Shown: positions 44,879-54,358 of the stretch, piece after piece
Position numbering within the stretch: position 1 is the stretch's first letter
How the letters are laid out: every line of letters starts with the position of its first letter
Source: Dorea sp. AM10-31
GTDB taxonomy: Bacteria > Bacillota > Clostridia > Lachnospirales > Lachnospiraceae
Reading direction: 5' to 3'
Assembly (NCBI RefSeq): GCF_003435815.1
Contig: NZ_QTUV01000005.1
Location: 139,808 to 203,807, forward strand
Length of the DNA: 64,000 nucleotides
Notes under the pieces: model-generated
Told to the model about the DNA's origin: nothing
The model's input: the letters and a program-made list of their open reading frames with translations, nothing else
Database searches by the model: none
Translations under genes and position numbers: made by a program

Positions 44879-46576
44879 CTAAGCTGTCGCTTTCTTATCG
44901 TCCGTTTTTTCAAGCAATTTCTTCACTCCCTGAATAGCTACAAGCACACCAAGAATCAGCAGTAATACCGCAAAGATAAGCTGTAAAGTATTTCCAACAT
45001 CCAGTCCGGTTGTCATGAATGCTTTGCTTAATTTAACGATTGTCATGCTAAGTGCTGTAAATGTAACTGCCATCATGAATACCATTGGTCCCCAGAGCAT
45101 GAATCCCTGACGTTTTGTTTTCTTTAAGAATACAGCGCAGGCTACCAGTGCAAGTACAGATAATAACTGGTTTGCTGAACCAAACAGTGGCCAGATCTCT
45201 GCATATCCGACTTTTGTAAGTAGATAAGCAAGTACTAAAGTAATGATGGTTGCAAAATATTTATTTGTTACTACTTTTAAGAACGGACTCATGTTGTCCT
45301 GATCTACATCGTCATCAAGGAAGAATTCCTGGAAAGAAAGACGTCCTACTCTGGCTACAGAGTCAAGTGATGTCAGTGCAAATGCAGATACTGCAAGGTT
45401 GATAAGTGTAAATACAAGGCTATGTGGTAAACCAACCACTGACAGGAAGTTTGCGATTGCTCCCGCAAAAATCTGTGGCTGTGTTGTCAATCCCTGTGCT
45501 GCTGCTTCACCTTTTGCAAAAGAAGCAACTGCGATCAGTGCTATAACTGCAAGCATACTCTCCATTAACATTGCTCCGAAAGATACAGGAAGCATGTTTT
45601 TCTCATTCTTGATCTGTTTAGAAGCAGTACCGGAAGATACCAGTGAATGGAATCCGGAAACTGCACCACATGCGATTGTTACGAATAAGATTGGGAACAT
45701 ATACTGTCCGTCAACATTAAAGCTTGTAAATGCTTTCAGGTTGCAGGATGGATTTGATACAAATACACCAATAACTGCTCCAACGATCATGAAGATCAAC
45801 AGATAACTGTTCAGATAATCTCGCGGCTGAAGCAATGCCCATACCGGCGCCACACTGGCAACCAGGATATATGCAAAAATGATGACATGCCATACTCCAA
45901 GGCTTAAGTATACCGGGAAATGAAGTCCAAGTGCTACTGCTAATACTAATAATACAATTGCTACTGCTGTGTTTACCCATTTGTTGAATTTTGTATATTT
46001 CAGGAACATTCCAAGTCCGACAGCTTCAATGATAAATAACATAGAAGTTGTTGCTACAGCTCCGTTTGCAACTACTTTTGTAATCTTTCCGGCTTCATCT
46101 GCATTGAATCCGTTAAATGTTCCGGCTACAACATCTGCAAATGCTGCTACGACCAGAATACAGAACAGCCAGCAGAATAACAGGAATAATTTCTTTCCTA
46201 ATTTTCCAATATACTCTTCAATAATGTAACCGATTGTACGTCCTTTGTTCTTAACAGATGCATACATAGATGCAAAATCCTGAACAGCGCCGAAGAATAC
46301 ACCACCGACCAGGATCCAAAGCAGAACCGGAAGCCATCCGAAAATGGCTGCCTGGATTGGTCCGTTGATCGGACCTGCACCTGCGATTGATGCAAACTGA
46401 TGTCCAAATACTACGTTTGTGTCAGCAGGTACATAATCAACTCCGTCTTCCATCTCATATGCCGGAGTTTTGGCATTCGGATCAATGCCCCATTTGTTTT
46501 GAAGATAACGGCCATACAGAAGATATGCTCCTCCGAGTACAACAATGGCAATTACCATCATCAATATTCCACTCAT
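44879..46576 (-). CDS. cstA: CstA-family carbon-starvation/peptide or pyruvate transporter
   Basis: A 565-residue, about 15-TM protein of the CstA family. Signatures include VVFGHQFASIAGAGPINGP near the N-terminus and VSAFALTSLDSVARVGR in the C-terminal half. CstA/BtsT relatives import pyruvate, and CstA is linked to peptide use in starving enteric bacteria. The length suits the shorter Firmicute CstA type (E. coli CstA is about 700). It is preceded by a T-box riboswitch leader, so its expression should respond to uncharged tRNA, suggesting an amino-acid-related substrate. Start follows AGAGG. Confidence 0.9.
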   Translation of the reverse strand: MSGILMMVIAIVVLGGAYLLYGRYLQNKWGIDPNAKTPAYEMEDGVDYVPADTNVVFGHQFASIAGAGPINGPIQAAIFGWLPVLLWILVGGVFFGAVQDFASMYASVKNKGRTIGYIIEEYIGKLGKKLFLLFCWLFCILVVAAFADVVAGTFNGFNADEAGKITKVVANGAVATTSMLFIIEAVGLGMFLKYTKFNKWVNTAVAIVLLVLAVALGLHFPVYLSLGVWHVIIFAYILVASVAPVWALLQPRDYLNSYLLIFMIVGAVIGVFVSNPSCNLKAFTSFNVDGQYMFPILFVTIACGAVSGFHSLVSSGTASKQIKNEKNMLPVSFGAMLMESMLAVIALIAVASFAKGEAAAQGLTTQPQIFAGAIANFLSVVGLPHSLVFTLINLAVSAFALTSLDSVARVGRLSFQEFFLDDDVDQDNMSPFLKVVTNKYFATIITLVLAYLLTKVGYAEIWPLFGSANQLLSVLALVACAVFLKKTKRQGFMLWGPMVFMMAVTFTALSMTIVKLSKAFMTTGLDVGNTLQLIFAVLLLILGVLVAIQGVKKLLEKTDDKKATA

Positions 46577-46621
46577 AAAGTAATTCCTCTTTTCTTTTTA
46601 TTATTTATTAGTAATCTATAT

Positions 46622-46972
46622 AAAAAAACGCCTTTGCTGTCCTTCCGGACAACAAAGGCGGAACTTTCCGTGGTACCACTTTGTATTATTGTAATTATTG
46701 CTAATTACAATCACTTGTTACTGTCTACCCAAAATATTTTATGCAGATTCTTTATTATAATCTGTCTGTTCAACTTCTGAATAAAATTTTCTTTAAACAG
46801 TTTCTTCTGTAACGTGAAGATTACGTCCCTGCCTACTTTTTATGCTCTTCCTGATTCCGTCTGTTCAGCGGGATGCTCCTGGGTGATATCTCAAAAGTCT
46901 TTCTGTCGTTTCACACCAACCAACGACTCTCTGAATTCCGGATGTTTTGTGACGTATCCCTTTCATCGCATT
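46622..46972 (-). promoter_or_regulatory. T-box riboswitch leader of cstA-like gene
   Basis: On the minus strand the leader shows the main T-box landmarks in order: a stem I base GATACGTC/GACGTAATC, an AGAGAG motif and the distal GGTTGGTG segment, then the conserved TGGTACCACGG antiterminator box (46668-46678), followed by a strong terminator hairpin (46629-46660) and TTTTTTT. The specifier loop lies near 46838-46856 (GAAGAGCATAAAAAGTAGG); AGC, GCA, CAT or ATA could be the specifier, and it was not possible to choose. Binding of uncharged tRNA should favour antitermination. Confidence 0.9.
46629..46660 (-). terminator. Regulated T-box terminator
   Basis: CGCCTTTG-TGTCC pairs with GGACA-CAAAGGCG (one bulge each side), followed on the minus strand by seven T residues. 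It directly follows the antiterminator box. Confidence 0.9.
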
Positions 46973-47309
46973 TCTTATACATATGTTTTTATCAATTTAT
47001 TTTTTATACATAATGTTTTACACTTTTTTGTTTTGAATTTCAAGATTATATTTCAACAACTTTATTGATTTTTCCGATTATTTTTTATGCATATTTATAA
47101 AATTTCCGCTAAAAATATACTTTTCTGTTCCATTTACAACATGCGTTTGCATTATTGCAATCAATAATATCTAATAATATAGCCTTTATATTAGGATTTG
47201 CCTTACATAATATAAAAAGGTATAATAAAGCGTAAACTATAATATACATATTCTACTGCTCCGACCTGGAGTTTACAGAATATGAAAAAGTATAATAACA
47301 GGTGATATT

Positions 47310-47996
47310 ATGCAAATAACTTACATTAACCACAGTGGATTTTTGGTTGAAACTGCGAACTGCTACTACATTTTTGACTACTATAAAGGTGAGCTTCCAA
47401 AACTTGATAAGAGTAAAGAGGTTATCGTCTTTTGCAGTCATTTTCATCCGGATCATTTCAATCCAAAGATTTTTAAGATTCTGAATGATATGGAAATGAC
47501 TTATCAGGCAGTTTTAGCGAAGGATATCAGCAAAAAGAAGTACCCGGCAGGAGTGAAGATCACAACTGCTCATCATGATCAGGAATATATTCTTGACAAC
47601 GGTACGCGCATCCATACACTGCTTTCTAACGACAGTGGTGTCGCATTTATCGTCAAAACAGACGATGGCACGATCTACCATGCCGGTGACCTGAATGACT
47701 GGTATTGGGAGGGTGAGCCTGATGAAGACAACCGCCAGATGACCTCTATGTATCGTGCTGAAATTAACAAGATCAAGGGCGATCATTTTGATGTTGCTTT
47801 CGTCCCTCTTGATCCAAGGCAGGAGAGCCACTATGCAGACGGAATGATTTATTTTCTGGATAATATAGACTGCAAAAATGTTTTTCCAATGCATTATTGG
47901 AATAAGCCGGATATAATCACCAAATTCATTACCGAATATCCACAATACCCATCACGAATCAGAAATACAGAATTAGCAAAAGGAGAAGAACTATGA
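47310..47996 (+). CDS. Metallo-beta-lactamase-fold hydrolase
   Basis: A 228-residue MBL-fold protein of the UlaG/YhfI-like group. The HxHxDH metal motif is seen as CSHFHPDHF (about 50-58), with the other ligands at YHAGDLNDW (about 128-137) and FPMHYW near the C-terminus. Substrate unknown. It overlaps the downstream glyoxalase-family gene by 4 bp (ATGA), so they are translationally coupled and may detoxify aldehydes or esters together. Confidence 0.88.
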   Translation: MQITYINHSGFLVETANCYYIFDYYKGELPKLDKSKEVIVFCSHFHPDHFNPKIFKILNDMEMTYQAVLAKDISKKKYPAGVKITTAHHDQEYILDNGTRIHTLLSNDSGVAFIVKTDDGTIYHAGDLNDWYWEGEPDEDNRQMTSMYRAEINKIKGDHFDVAFVPLDPRQESHYADGMIYFLDNIDCKNVFPMHYWNKPDIITKFITEYPQYPSRIRNTELAKGEEL

Positions 47997-48349
47997 GCTT
48001 TAAGATGATTCACGAAAACTACAATGTGTCCGACCTGGACAGATCCATCAAATTTTACAATGATGCACTTGACTTACATGAAGTAAGAAGAAAAACTACA
48101 GACGATTTTATCATTGCATATTTAAGCAATGATTCCAGTGATTTTGAACTAGAACTGACCTGGCTTAAGGAACACCCGCAGGCATATGATCTTGGCGAAT
48201 GTGAATTTCATCTGGCATTTAAAGCAGATGATTATAAAGCAGCTCACAAGAAGCATGAAGAAATGGGCTGCATTTGCTTTGAAAACCCGGAAATGGGCAT
48301 CTATTTCATTGAAGATCCGGACGGGTACTGGCTTGAAATCCTGCCTTAA
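47993..48349 (+). CDS. VOC-superfamily lactoylglutathione lyase-like protein
   Basis: A 118-residue vicinal-oxygen-chelate protein like glyoxalase I. The metal ligands typical of GloA are suggested by His7 (MIHENY), the Glu of ELELTW, the His of EFHLAF and the Glu of WLEILP. Substrates could be methylglyoxal-type hemithioacetals. It is coupled to the upstream MBL hydrolase by an ATGA overlap, which recalls a glyoxalase I/II pairing, although the hydrolase is not a classical glyoxalase II. Confidence 0.85.
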   Translation: MSFKMIHENYNVSDLDRSIKFYNDALDLHEVRRKTTDDFIIAYLSNDSSDFELELTWLKEHPQAYDLGECEFHLAFKADDYKAAHKKHEEMGCICFENPEMGIYFIEDPDGYWLEILP

Positions 48350-48412
48350 ACAAAACGAAGGGGGTGTCGACATAATTAACAAGTTATTTCACGGCACAAC
48401 TCTAAAGGAAAA

Positions 48413-48438
48413 ATGCACTGCCTTTTCAGGCAGTGCAT
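48413..48438 (+). terminator. Hairpin after the glyoxalase-like gene
   Basis: ATGCACTGCC/GGCAGTGCAT, 10-bp perfect stem with a 6-nt loop, 60 bp past the stop. The T tract is weak (CTT), so termination is uncertain. Confidence 0.5.
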
Positions 48439-48561
48439 CTTAAACGTTGCAACTGGCTGTCATTTTACAGACCCTATAGCTTTACGTCTCAGCCTTTCGA
48501 CTGATTTGCCAACGAATCTTTTATTTGTATTATATTGTATTTTTTTCATCAATTCTGTCTA

Positions 48562-50580
48562 TTATAAATATTTCATCATTGTTGGCACAAGAATGTTCAT
48601 ATCAACAGGCTTTGCAACATGAGCATTCATTCCAACAGAAAGAACCTTTTGTGTATCTTCTGCAAAGGCATTGGCAGTCATCGCAATAATCGGAATCCTG
48701 GCTTTTTTCGTATCCTTCATCTTTCGGATTGCTAATGTGGCATCATATCCGTTCATAACCGGCATCTGAATATCCATAAGGATCATCTTGTAATAACCGG
48801 CATCCGCTTTTTCAATCATGTCAACGCATGCAACACCATCATTTGCGGTCTCAACAATACAGCCTTCTTCCTTCAATAGTTCTGTTGCAATCTCCGTGTT
48901 GATCTTATTATCTTCGACTAATAAGATTCGAACACCATTCAAGCAATTCTTATTGTTCAGATTACTATTTTTCTTCACTATAGAGTCTTCTTTTGATGCT
49001 TTCCTGCATGGAATAGTTACTGTAAATGTGGAACCTTTACCTTGCTTGCTTTTCACTTCTATAGTTCCATCCATGAGTTCAACAAGCTTTTTCGTAATGC
49101 ACATTCCGATGCCGCTGCCCTCAATATGACTGGATGTAGTGTTACGTTCTCTTTCAAAAATTTCAAAAATACGCTTTTGAAATTCCTCAGACATACCAAT
49201 TCCATTATCGGTAATAGTAACGATCATATTGCACCAATCTTCTCTTTCGCAAGATTTCTGTATAACATTACAGGATATCGTACCTCCTGTATTTGTATAC
49301 TTTATTGCATTGCTTATAATATTAAGACAGACTTCTGACAGGTGCGGTGCATCCATATATACATACGGATACATGATTTGTTCTGCCAGAGAGATCGTCT
49401 GGTTTTTACTTTCTGCCTGTTGTTGGAACATAATGACACAATTTTCAAAGCATTCATGGACATTCGAAACAGTGTATTCCATTTCGACCTTGTTATTTTC
49501 AATTCTTGCAATGTCCAAAACATTACCTAGCATCGACAAAAGTTCTTTTCCGCATATTTGGATTTCTTCAAGATATCTGCCAAGCTTATCTGTTTCTTTC
49601 AAATGTCTGGATGCGAGATCTGCATAGCCAATGATCGCATTCATAGGAGTCCTGATGTCATGAGACATATTATACAGAAATGATGATTTTGCTTTATTTG
49701 CACATTCTGCTTTTAATTTAGCTTCCCGCAATTCTTCCTCTTGCTTTAATTCCCGCATTTTTTCATCTGTCACATCTCGATTCGCAATCAGCACGGATGT
49801 AACATTTCCATTTTTATCATAACTCTGCGGAACAACCATGGAAAGAAACCATGATCCATTCTTCTTTTTGAATTCAGAAGACATAGATTCTTTATTATGA
49901 AGACGTGCCGCCATGGTTTGTATATCAAAAAAATCTATATACTTCTGCACAAATGGCTCTGCTATAATATCTTCTATAATCTTGAACTGAGGCTTCCAAT
50001 CTGCGATATTATCTTTTATATCCAAATCTGTTTTTCGGGATCTTTTGACAAGTTCGATCTTTTTCGTTTTTAAGTTCAGCCTTGAGATTTGATAATAGGC
50101 AGTGCCTAATGCATGAAAGGCCTGCCGGTTTTTTTTCACCTGCTTTCCCAATGTAAGAGGGAACTCTTCGCCGTCCATCTGCTCCAAATCCGGTGTTGAC
50201 TGATGCAGATGCTGAACCAGCCATTTTCCATTCGTCCACTTGTAGATAATCGTAAATCTTGTCTCCATTTTAAAACAGATCGAACCATCTTTAAACAGAC
50301 CAATAAAATCTACTGTTCCATGTGCAAGAACATGGTCATCATCAAGCCGTTCTTCTTCCTGATGTAAATTTTGTATTTCGATTCTGATTTTACTTCTTCG
50401 TTTTATACCAACTTTAAATGATTCTAAAAACTCATGTAGATTCGTAAACAACTCATGTTTCCCGGTTCCAATCAGACTAATATTTTCATCAAAATAATTC
50501 TCTATACCAAAATCATTTATTGATTCGGCATTAATATATATTTTCAAAAGTTGCTCTGTAAGTTTTTTGAAATCATTCAT
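48562..50580 (-). CDS. Cytoplasmic hybrid histidine kinase with SnoaL-like N-terminus
   Basis: A 672-residue soluble hybrid kinase without signal peptide or TM helix. The first about 130 residues look like a SnoaL/NTF2-type domain (ending FTIIYKWTNGKWLVQHLHQS). A PAS-like region follows (about 150-280), then HisKA with the phospho-acceptor His in NMSHDIRTPMNA (about 305-320), an HATPase domain (DNGIGM, GSGIGM) and a C-terminal receiver domain (ILLVEDN...ILMDIQMPVMNG). The output of the receiver is not visible: no HPt or effector domain follows. An upstream promoter has TATAAT at 50702-50707 and two direct TCATGACA copies. Confidence 0.9.
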   Translation of the reverse strand: MNDFKKLTEQLLKIYINAESINDFGIENYFDENISLIGTGKHELFTNLHEFLESFKVGIKRRSKIRIEIQNLHQEEERLDDDHVLAHGTVDFIGLFKDGSICFKMETRFTIIYKWTNGKWLVQHLHQSTPDLEQMDGEEFPLTLGKQVKKNRQAFHALGTAYYQISRLNLKTKKIELVKRSRKTDLDIKDNIADWKPQFKIIEDIIAEPFVQKYIDFFDIQTMAARLHNKESMSSEFKKKNGSWFLSMVVPQSYDKNGNVTSVLIANRDVTDEKMRELKQEEELREAKLKAECANKAKSSFLYNMSHDIRTPMNAIIGYADLASRHLKETDKLGRYLEEIQICGKELLSMLGNVLDIARIENNKVEMEYTVSNVHECFENCVIMFQQQAESKNQTISLAEQIMYPYVYMDAPHLSEVCLNIISNAIKYTNTGGTISCNVIQKSCEREDWCNMIVTITDNGIGMSEEFQKRIFEIFERERNTTSSHIEGSGIGMCITKKLVELMDGTIEVKSKQGKGSTFTVTIPCRKASKEDSIVKKNSNLNNKNCLNGVRILLVEDNKINTEIATELLKEEGCIVETANDGVACVDMIEKADAGYYKMILMDIQMPVMNGYDATLAIRKMKDTKKARIPIIAMTANAFAEDTQKVLSVGMNAHVAKPVDMNILVPTMMKYL

Positions 50581-50738
50581 ACGCTTCCCTCTCTCTTAAA
50601 AGACTGAAAAGGCTTTAAGTTTTCTGTTTTATTTTTAAAATTTATCCACGTTTCATTCTCTTCCAAAAAAGTCTGAATATACATGTCAAATTGCTTACTT
50701 TATTATATCACAGCGACATATTATTCCGCCATCATTTT

Positions 50739-50759
50739 TCATGACATATGTTCATGACA
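50739..50759. promoter_or_regulatory. Tandem TCATGACA sites upstream of hybrid kinase
   Basis: TCATGACA occurs at 50739-50746 and 50752-50759, 13 bp apart, about 35-55 bp upstream of the minus-strand TATAAT at 50702-50707. Possible operator pair; regulator unknown. No gene is seen in the rest of the 405-bp gap apart from hairpins. Confidence 0.45.
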
Positions 50760-50904
50760 ATTTCCCCAAGAAGAAATAATAATATATTTGGTGGCTACAC
50801 CCGGATCTGACTGTGCATTAAATGTACTTGCTATATATTTTAACTTTTTAATAATATTATCTTTGCGAAGATAAAAGAAATGGATTTTATGTATTGTGAT
50901 TGTT

Positions 50905-50926
50905 GTTAGGGCAAGACCCTAACAAA
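50905..50926. other. TGTTAGGG hairpin
   Basis: TGTTAGGG-CAAGA-CCCTAACA is a perfect 8-bp stem with a 5-nt loop, between the hybrid kinase promoter and the hxlR terminator. Role unknown. Confidence 0.5.
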
Positions 50927-50964
50927 GAAAAAGAGCATATGGAATTTGAATCCATACACTCTAT
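50927..50964 (-). terminator. Terminator of hxlR-type gene
   Basis: On the minus strand AGAGTGTATGGA pairs with TCCATATGCTCT and is followed by TTTTC. It lies 22 bp past the hxlR stop. Its stem resembles the one at 59319-59355. Confidence 0.65.
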
Positions 50965-50985
50965 GATTTCATAAACTTAAAGTTA

Positions 50986-51324
50986 TTACTCTGTCAGTCG
51001 ATTCTCCTCGCCCCAGACACAGAGCTGATCCAGCACCTTCATCAGCGACTTTCCACGCTCAGACAAGGAGTACTCCACCTTCGGTGGGATCTGCGGATAC
51101 TCGGTACGGACGATCAGTCTATCTGCTTCCAGTTCCTTGAGATTCATGCTGAGGGTCTTGTCGGAAATGGTTTTCAGATACCGTTTCAGTTCATTGAACC
51201 GCACGGTTTCAAACTCCATCAGGCAGTAAAGAATGACCATCTTGTGCTTGCCGGAGATCAGCGACAACGTGTAGGCAAAGCCAGTGTCCTCGAAATTGGC
51301 GTTCTCAATATAGTTCTGTATCAT
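50986..51324 (-). CDS. HxlR-family transcriptional regulator
   Basis: A 112-residue winged-helix regulator of the HxlR (DUF24) family. Recognisable blocks are LISGKHKMVILYCLM (about 22-36), FNELKRYLKTISDKTLSMNLKELEAD and YSLSERGKSLMKVLD. It lacks the N-terminal redox Cys present in many relatives. It is divergent from a flavoprotein gene, so it likely controls it in response to an electrophile or oxidant. Its DNA is GC-richer than the surrounding genes. Start follows AGGAGA. Confidence 0.9.
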   Translation of the reverse strand: MIQNYIENANFEDTGFAYTLSLISGKHKMVILYCLMEFETVRFNELKRYLKTISDKTLSMNLKELEADRLIVRTEYPQIPPKVEYSLSERGKSLMKVLDQLCVWGEENRLTE

Positions 51325-51443
51325 TTACTTTCTCCTAAGATAGTACCTATCATAATTGCCAGTACTTGAATTTATAATATGCATGGATATAATTATAAGC
51401 AGGAGGAACAGTCCTGTCAATATGATCACAAGGAGGAGTTATC
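51325..51443. promoter_or_regulatory. Divergent control region, HxlR-type operator
   Basis: A 119-bp gap holds AGTAC repeats (GATAGTACCTATC and CCAGTACTTG), 21 bp apart, which resemble the spaced half sites used by HxlR proteins, and a plus-strand TATAAT near 51374. The exact operator was not resolved. Confidence 0.5.
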
Positions 51444-52010
51444 ATGAGAACAAAACTGAAAATTACCGAAGGCATTTTTCCCATGCCGGTTCTGATGGTT
51501 GCAACTTACAACGAGGACGGCAGCGTCAATGTCATGAATGCCGCATGGGGTACCATGCAGGAGCGGGATTCCGTTGTTCTGAACCTCACCGAGACACACA
51601 AGACCGTACAGAACATCAAGACTCGGGGAGCATTCACCATCAGCGTTGCCGATGCAGCCCACATAGTGGAAGCAGACTATTTCGGCGTAGAGTCCGGCAA
51701 TAAAGTTGCCGATAAATTTGCCCGCAGCGGTCTGACCGCCAGCAAAGCAGAAAAAGTAGATGCCCCTGTCATCAACGAATTTCCTCTCTGCCTGGAGTGC
51801 AGGTTCATCGAGTATCAGAATAATGAATACGGATGCGGCGTCATCGGCAAGGTGGTCAATGTCACTGCCGATGAGAGCGTTATGGTGGATGGGAAAATTG
51901 ATATGTCTAAGGTCAACGCCATCGCATTTGACCCCTACACCCACGGCTATTATAAAGTCACCGAGCGTGTGGGCGAAGCATTTCGAGATGGCTTAAAGCT
52001 GAAAAAGTAA
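51444..52010 (+). CDS. Flavin reductase-like FMN-binding protein
   Basis: A 188-residue FMN-binding split-barrel protein (flavin reductase/FlaRed family). Family text includes MPVLMVATYNEDGSVNVMNAAWGTMQ near the N-terminus and ECRFIEYQNNEYGCGVIGKVVNV. Such proteins bind FMN and take part in NAD(P)H-dependent reduction or flavin supply. It is divergent from hxlR, a common pairing. GC-richer codon use suggests transfer. Start follows AAGGAGG. Confidence 0.9.
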   Translation: MRTKLKITEGIFPMPVLMVATYNEDGSVNVMNAAWGTMQERDSVVLNLTETHKTVQNIKTRGAFTISVADAAHIVEADYFGVESGNKVADKFARSGLTASKAEKVDAPVINEFPLCLECRFIEYQNNEYGCGVIGKVVNVTADESVMVDGKIDMSKVNAIAFDPYTHGYYKVTERVGEAFRDGLKLKK

Positions 52011-52021
52011 GGTGTGCAGAA

Positions 52022-52058
52022 AAGGAGCTTTCGCATAAGCAAAGGCTCCTTCTTATTT
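52022..52058 (+). terminator. Terminator of flavoprotein gene
   Basis: AAGGAGC/GCTCCTT pair around a 16-nt loop and are followed by CTTATTTCTCTTT. Confidence 0.65.
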
Positions 52059-52069
52059 CTCTTTAGTGA

Positions 52070-54316
52070 TTATTGATCAATAAATTGGGCTTCGTCCCCC
52101 CCAAGTTTTATATTTCTTATGGTTTTCTTCAACAACTTCATATCAACTGGTTTTGAAATATGAGCATTCATTCCAGCAGCGAGAGTGTGCTGCATATCCT
52201 CTGAAAATGCATTGGCAGTCATAGCAATAATCGGGATCGTCTTTGCCTGTTCATGTGAACTTCTACGGATTGCCTTCGTTGCCTCATAACCATTCATAAC
52301 AGGCATTTGTACATCCATCAAGATCATATCATACTCACCGGGCACGGACTGTTCAAATGCTTCCAAAATCCTTTTGCCATTTTCACAAATAGTACACTCT
52401 GCACCTTCAAGCTTTAATAATTCCATTAGGATTTCTGCATTCAACTCATTATCCTCTGCACAAAGGAAGCGCATTCCATCCAGAATATCACTATCTGTCT
52501 CATGCATTTCTATCTGTTCTGTCGAAGAAACTACTCTGTTCTCCACAATTTTTAGATTTAAGATTACTTTAAAACTACTTCCGCGATTCGGTTCGCTTTC
52601 AACCTCAATCGTTCCCCCCATCGATTCAACCAGATTTTTAGTGATTGCCATTCCCAGACCAGTTCCCTGTATTTTGTTTGTTACGGAACTTTCTGCACGA
52701 ATAAACGCGTCAAAGATAGTTTCTTTAAAATCAGCAGACATTCCCATACCATTGTCACTGACTATAAAATGATATTTTCCATATGTAGAAGAGTTTGTCT
52801 CACTTTCTTCTGCTATAAACTGGATTACTCCACCTTCCTGTGTGTACTTTATTGCATTAGACAACAGATTACTGAAAATCTGCATCAGATGAACCTTGTC
52901 GCCATTTACCCACTCATGTTTAAGGTTTTCTTTTATGATTATAAAACTCTGATTTTTTTCGTTTGCCTGTGAATGAAATATTGTATTGAGTTCTTCTATA
53001 AAATCCAGAATAGAAAAATCAGAATATTTGAAAACTGTTTTTCCAGCTTCAATCTTGCTCATATCCAAAACATCATTAATAATTCCTAATAGATGCTGAG
53101 AAGAAATAGCTATTTTATCTGTATACTCTATAACTTTTTCTTTGTCACCGGCATTATGTCTGATTAATGATATAATACCAATGATTGCGTTCATAGGTGT
53201 GCGAATATCATGCGACATATTGGATAAAAAATCTGTTTTTGCCTTATTTGCATTTTCAGCGGTCTGTAGAGCCTCAGTAGCAATGTTCTTAGCCTTTTTC
53301 AGATTTTTATTAACTTCTTCCATTTCGCTTATAGCCATTGCCTGAAGCTCATTGTTTCTTTTTTCAAATTTAACTTTTTGATTTGCAATACTGAATCTGG
53401 AAATACTGTAGAATAATCCAGCAAAAAGCAAGATTATAAATCCTGTCATGAGCATTGTAGTAAACCCAATCATTTTCTGGTATTCTTTCAACACATTATC
53501 TACTGTCGCTTTTTTTACAATACAAATCAACATCGTATTGTTGCTTTCTATCGGACAATATCCCAAATAATAAGGCTCATCTTTCCCCAAAAGTTCTACT
53601 CCCTTTTTTCTCCCCGCAATCTTTTTATTCAGAGAATCAAACTCTTTTTCTGTTATAGCATAATCACTTTTCAAATGTTTCAGTAATGAATAATTTCGAA
53701 AAAAAATGTCATCCTTCTGGTTCGTATAAGTAATATTTCCATCATCATCCAACATGAAGAGATATGCACTTCCATCATATCCTCCAAGATCTAACATGGA
53801 GTCTAATTTCGAATGATCATACACTGTTCCAATCGCTGTATAAGTTTCCCCATTAATCGTATATTCCTGACATGGAATTGCTACCAAATAACCGTCTTTT
53901 TTCACTTGTTCAAATTCAAAAGCGACCAATTTTCCAATATTAAATCCGTTTCTCAAATCCAGCAAAAGCTTACTAGGCATATCAACTTTCAGTTTTGTTC
54001 CATCTGAGGTTATAGCTTTTCCATTTTCCTGTAGAAATAAAAGTGTACTCTCAGATTCTTTTTCCCATGCCTTAAAAAAGTTTCGGTTATTATCCGTTTC
54101 AAGGGATATTTTCTTCTCTTTATGCAGATAGCTCTCAACTAAATGTAACTGTCTATAGTATCCACTCACTTGCATATCATAGGTCTGTTGAATCTGTTCG
54201 ACAACAGCTTCCATACTGATTTCTCCATTTACCTCAATATATGTATTCATCCTATTCAACAGAAACTTTACAAAAACAAAACTTAAAAGAATGAAAATTA
54301 TGACAAACAATGGCAT
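52070..54316 (-). CDS. Membrane hybrid histidine kinase with extracellular sensor domain
   Basis: A 748-residue sensor kinase. TM1 (about 3-17) and TM2 (about 285-307) bracket an extracellular Cache-like domain of about 270 residues. A short coiled coil follows, then HisKA (NMSHDIRTPMNAIIG, about 370-385), HATPase (DNGMGM, GTGLGM) and a receiver domain (DMILMDVQMPVMNG, about 690). It lies 42 bp after a substrate-binding lipoprotein gene on the same strand, so the lipoprotein may present ligand to the extracellular domain. The start at 54316 has a weak AAGAG site; an in-frame stop lies just upstream, so no much longer form is possible. Confidence 0.88.
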   Translation of the reverse strand: MPLFVIIFILLSFVFVKFLLNRMNTYIEVNGEISMEAVVEQIQQTYDMQVSGYYRQLHLVESYLHKEKKISLETDNNRNFFKAWEKESESTLLFLQENGKAITSDGTKLKVDMPSKLLLDLRNGFNIGKLVAFEFEQVKKDGYLVAIPCQEYTINGETYTAIGTVYDHSKLDSMLDLGGYDGSAYLFMLDDDGNITYTNQKDDIFFRNYSLLKHLKSDYAITEKEFDSLNKKIAGRKKGVELLGKDEPYYLGYCPIESNNTMLICIVKKATVDNVLKEYQKMIGFTTMLMTGFIILLFAGLFYSISRFSIANQKVKFEKRNNELQAMAISEMEEVNKNLKKAKNIATEALQTAENANKAKTDFLSNMSHDIRTPMNAIIGIISLIRHNAGDKEKVIEYTDKIAISSQHLLGIINDVLDMSKIEAGKTVFKYSDFSILDFIEELNTIFHSQANEKNQSFIIIKENLKHEWVNGDKVHLMQIFSNLLSNAIKYTQEGGVIQFIAEESETNSSTYGKYHFIVSDNGMGMSADFKETIFDAFIRAESSVTNKIQGTGLGMAITKNLVESMGGTIEVESEPNRGSSFKVILNLKIVENRVVSSTEQIEMHETDSDILDGMRFLCAEDNELNAEILMELLKLEGAECTICENGKRILEAFEQSVPGEYDMILMDVQMPVMNGYEATKAIRRSSHEQAKTIPIIAMTANAFSEDMQHTLAAGMNAHISKPVDMKLLKKTIRNIKLGGDEAQFIDQ

Positions 54317-54358
54317 TATTATTTTTTTCTCTTAATTATCTCTTGTTCTATTTGCACT

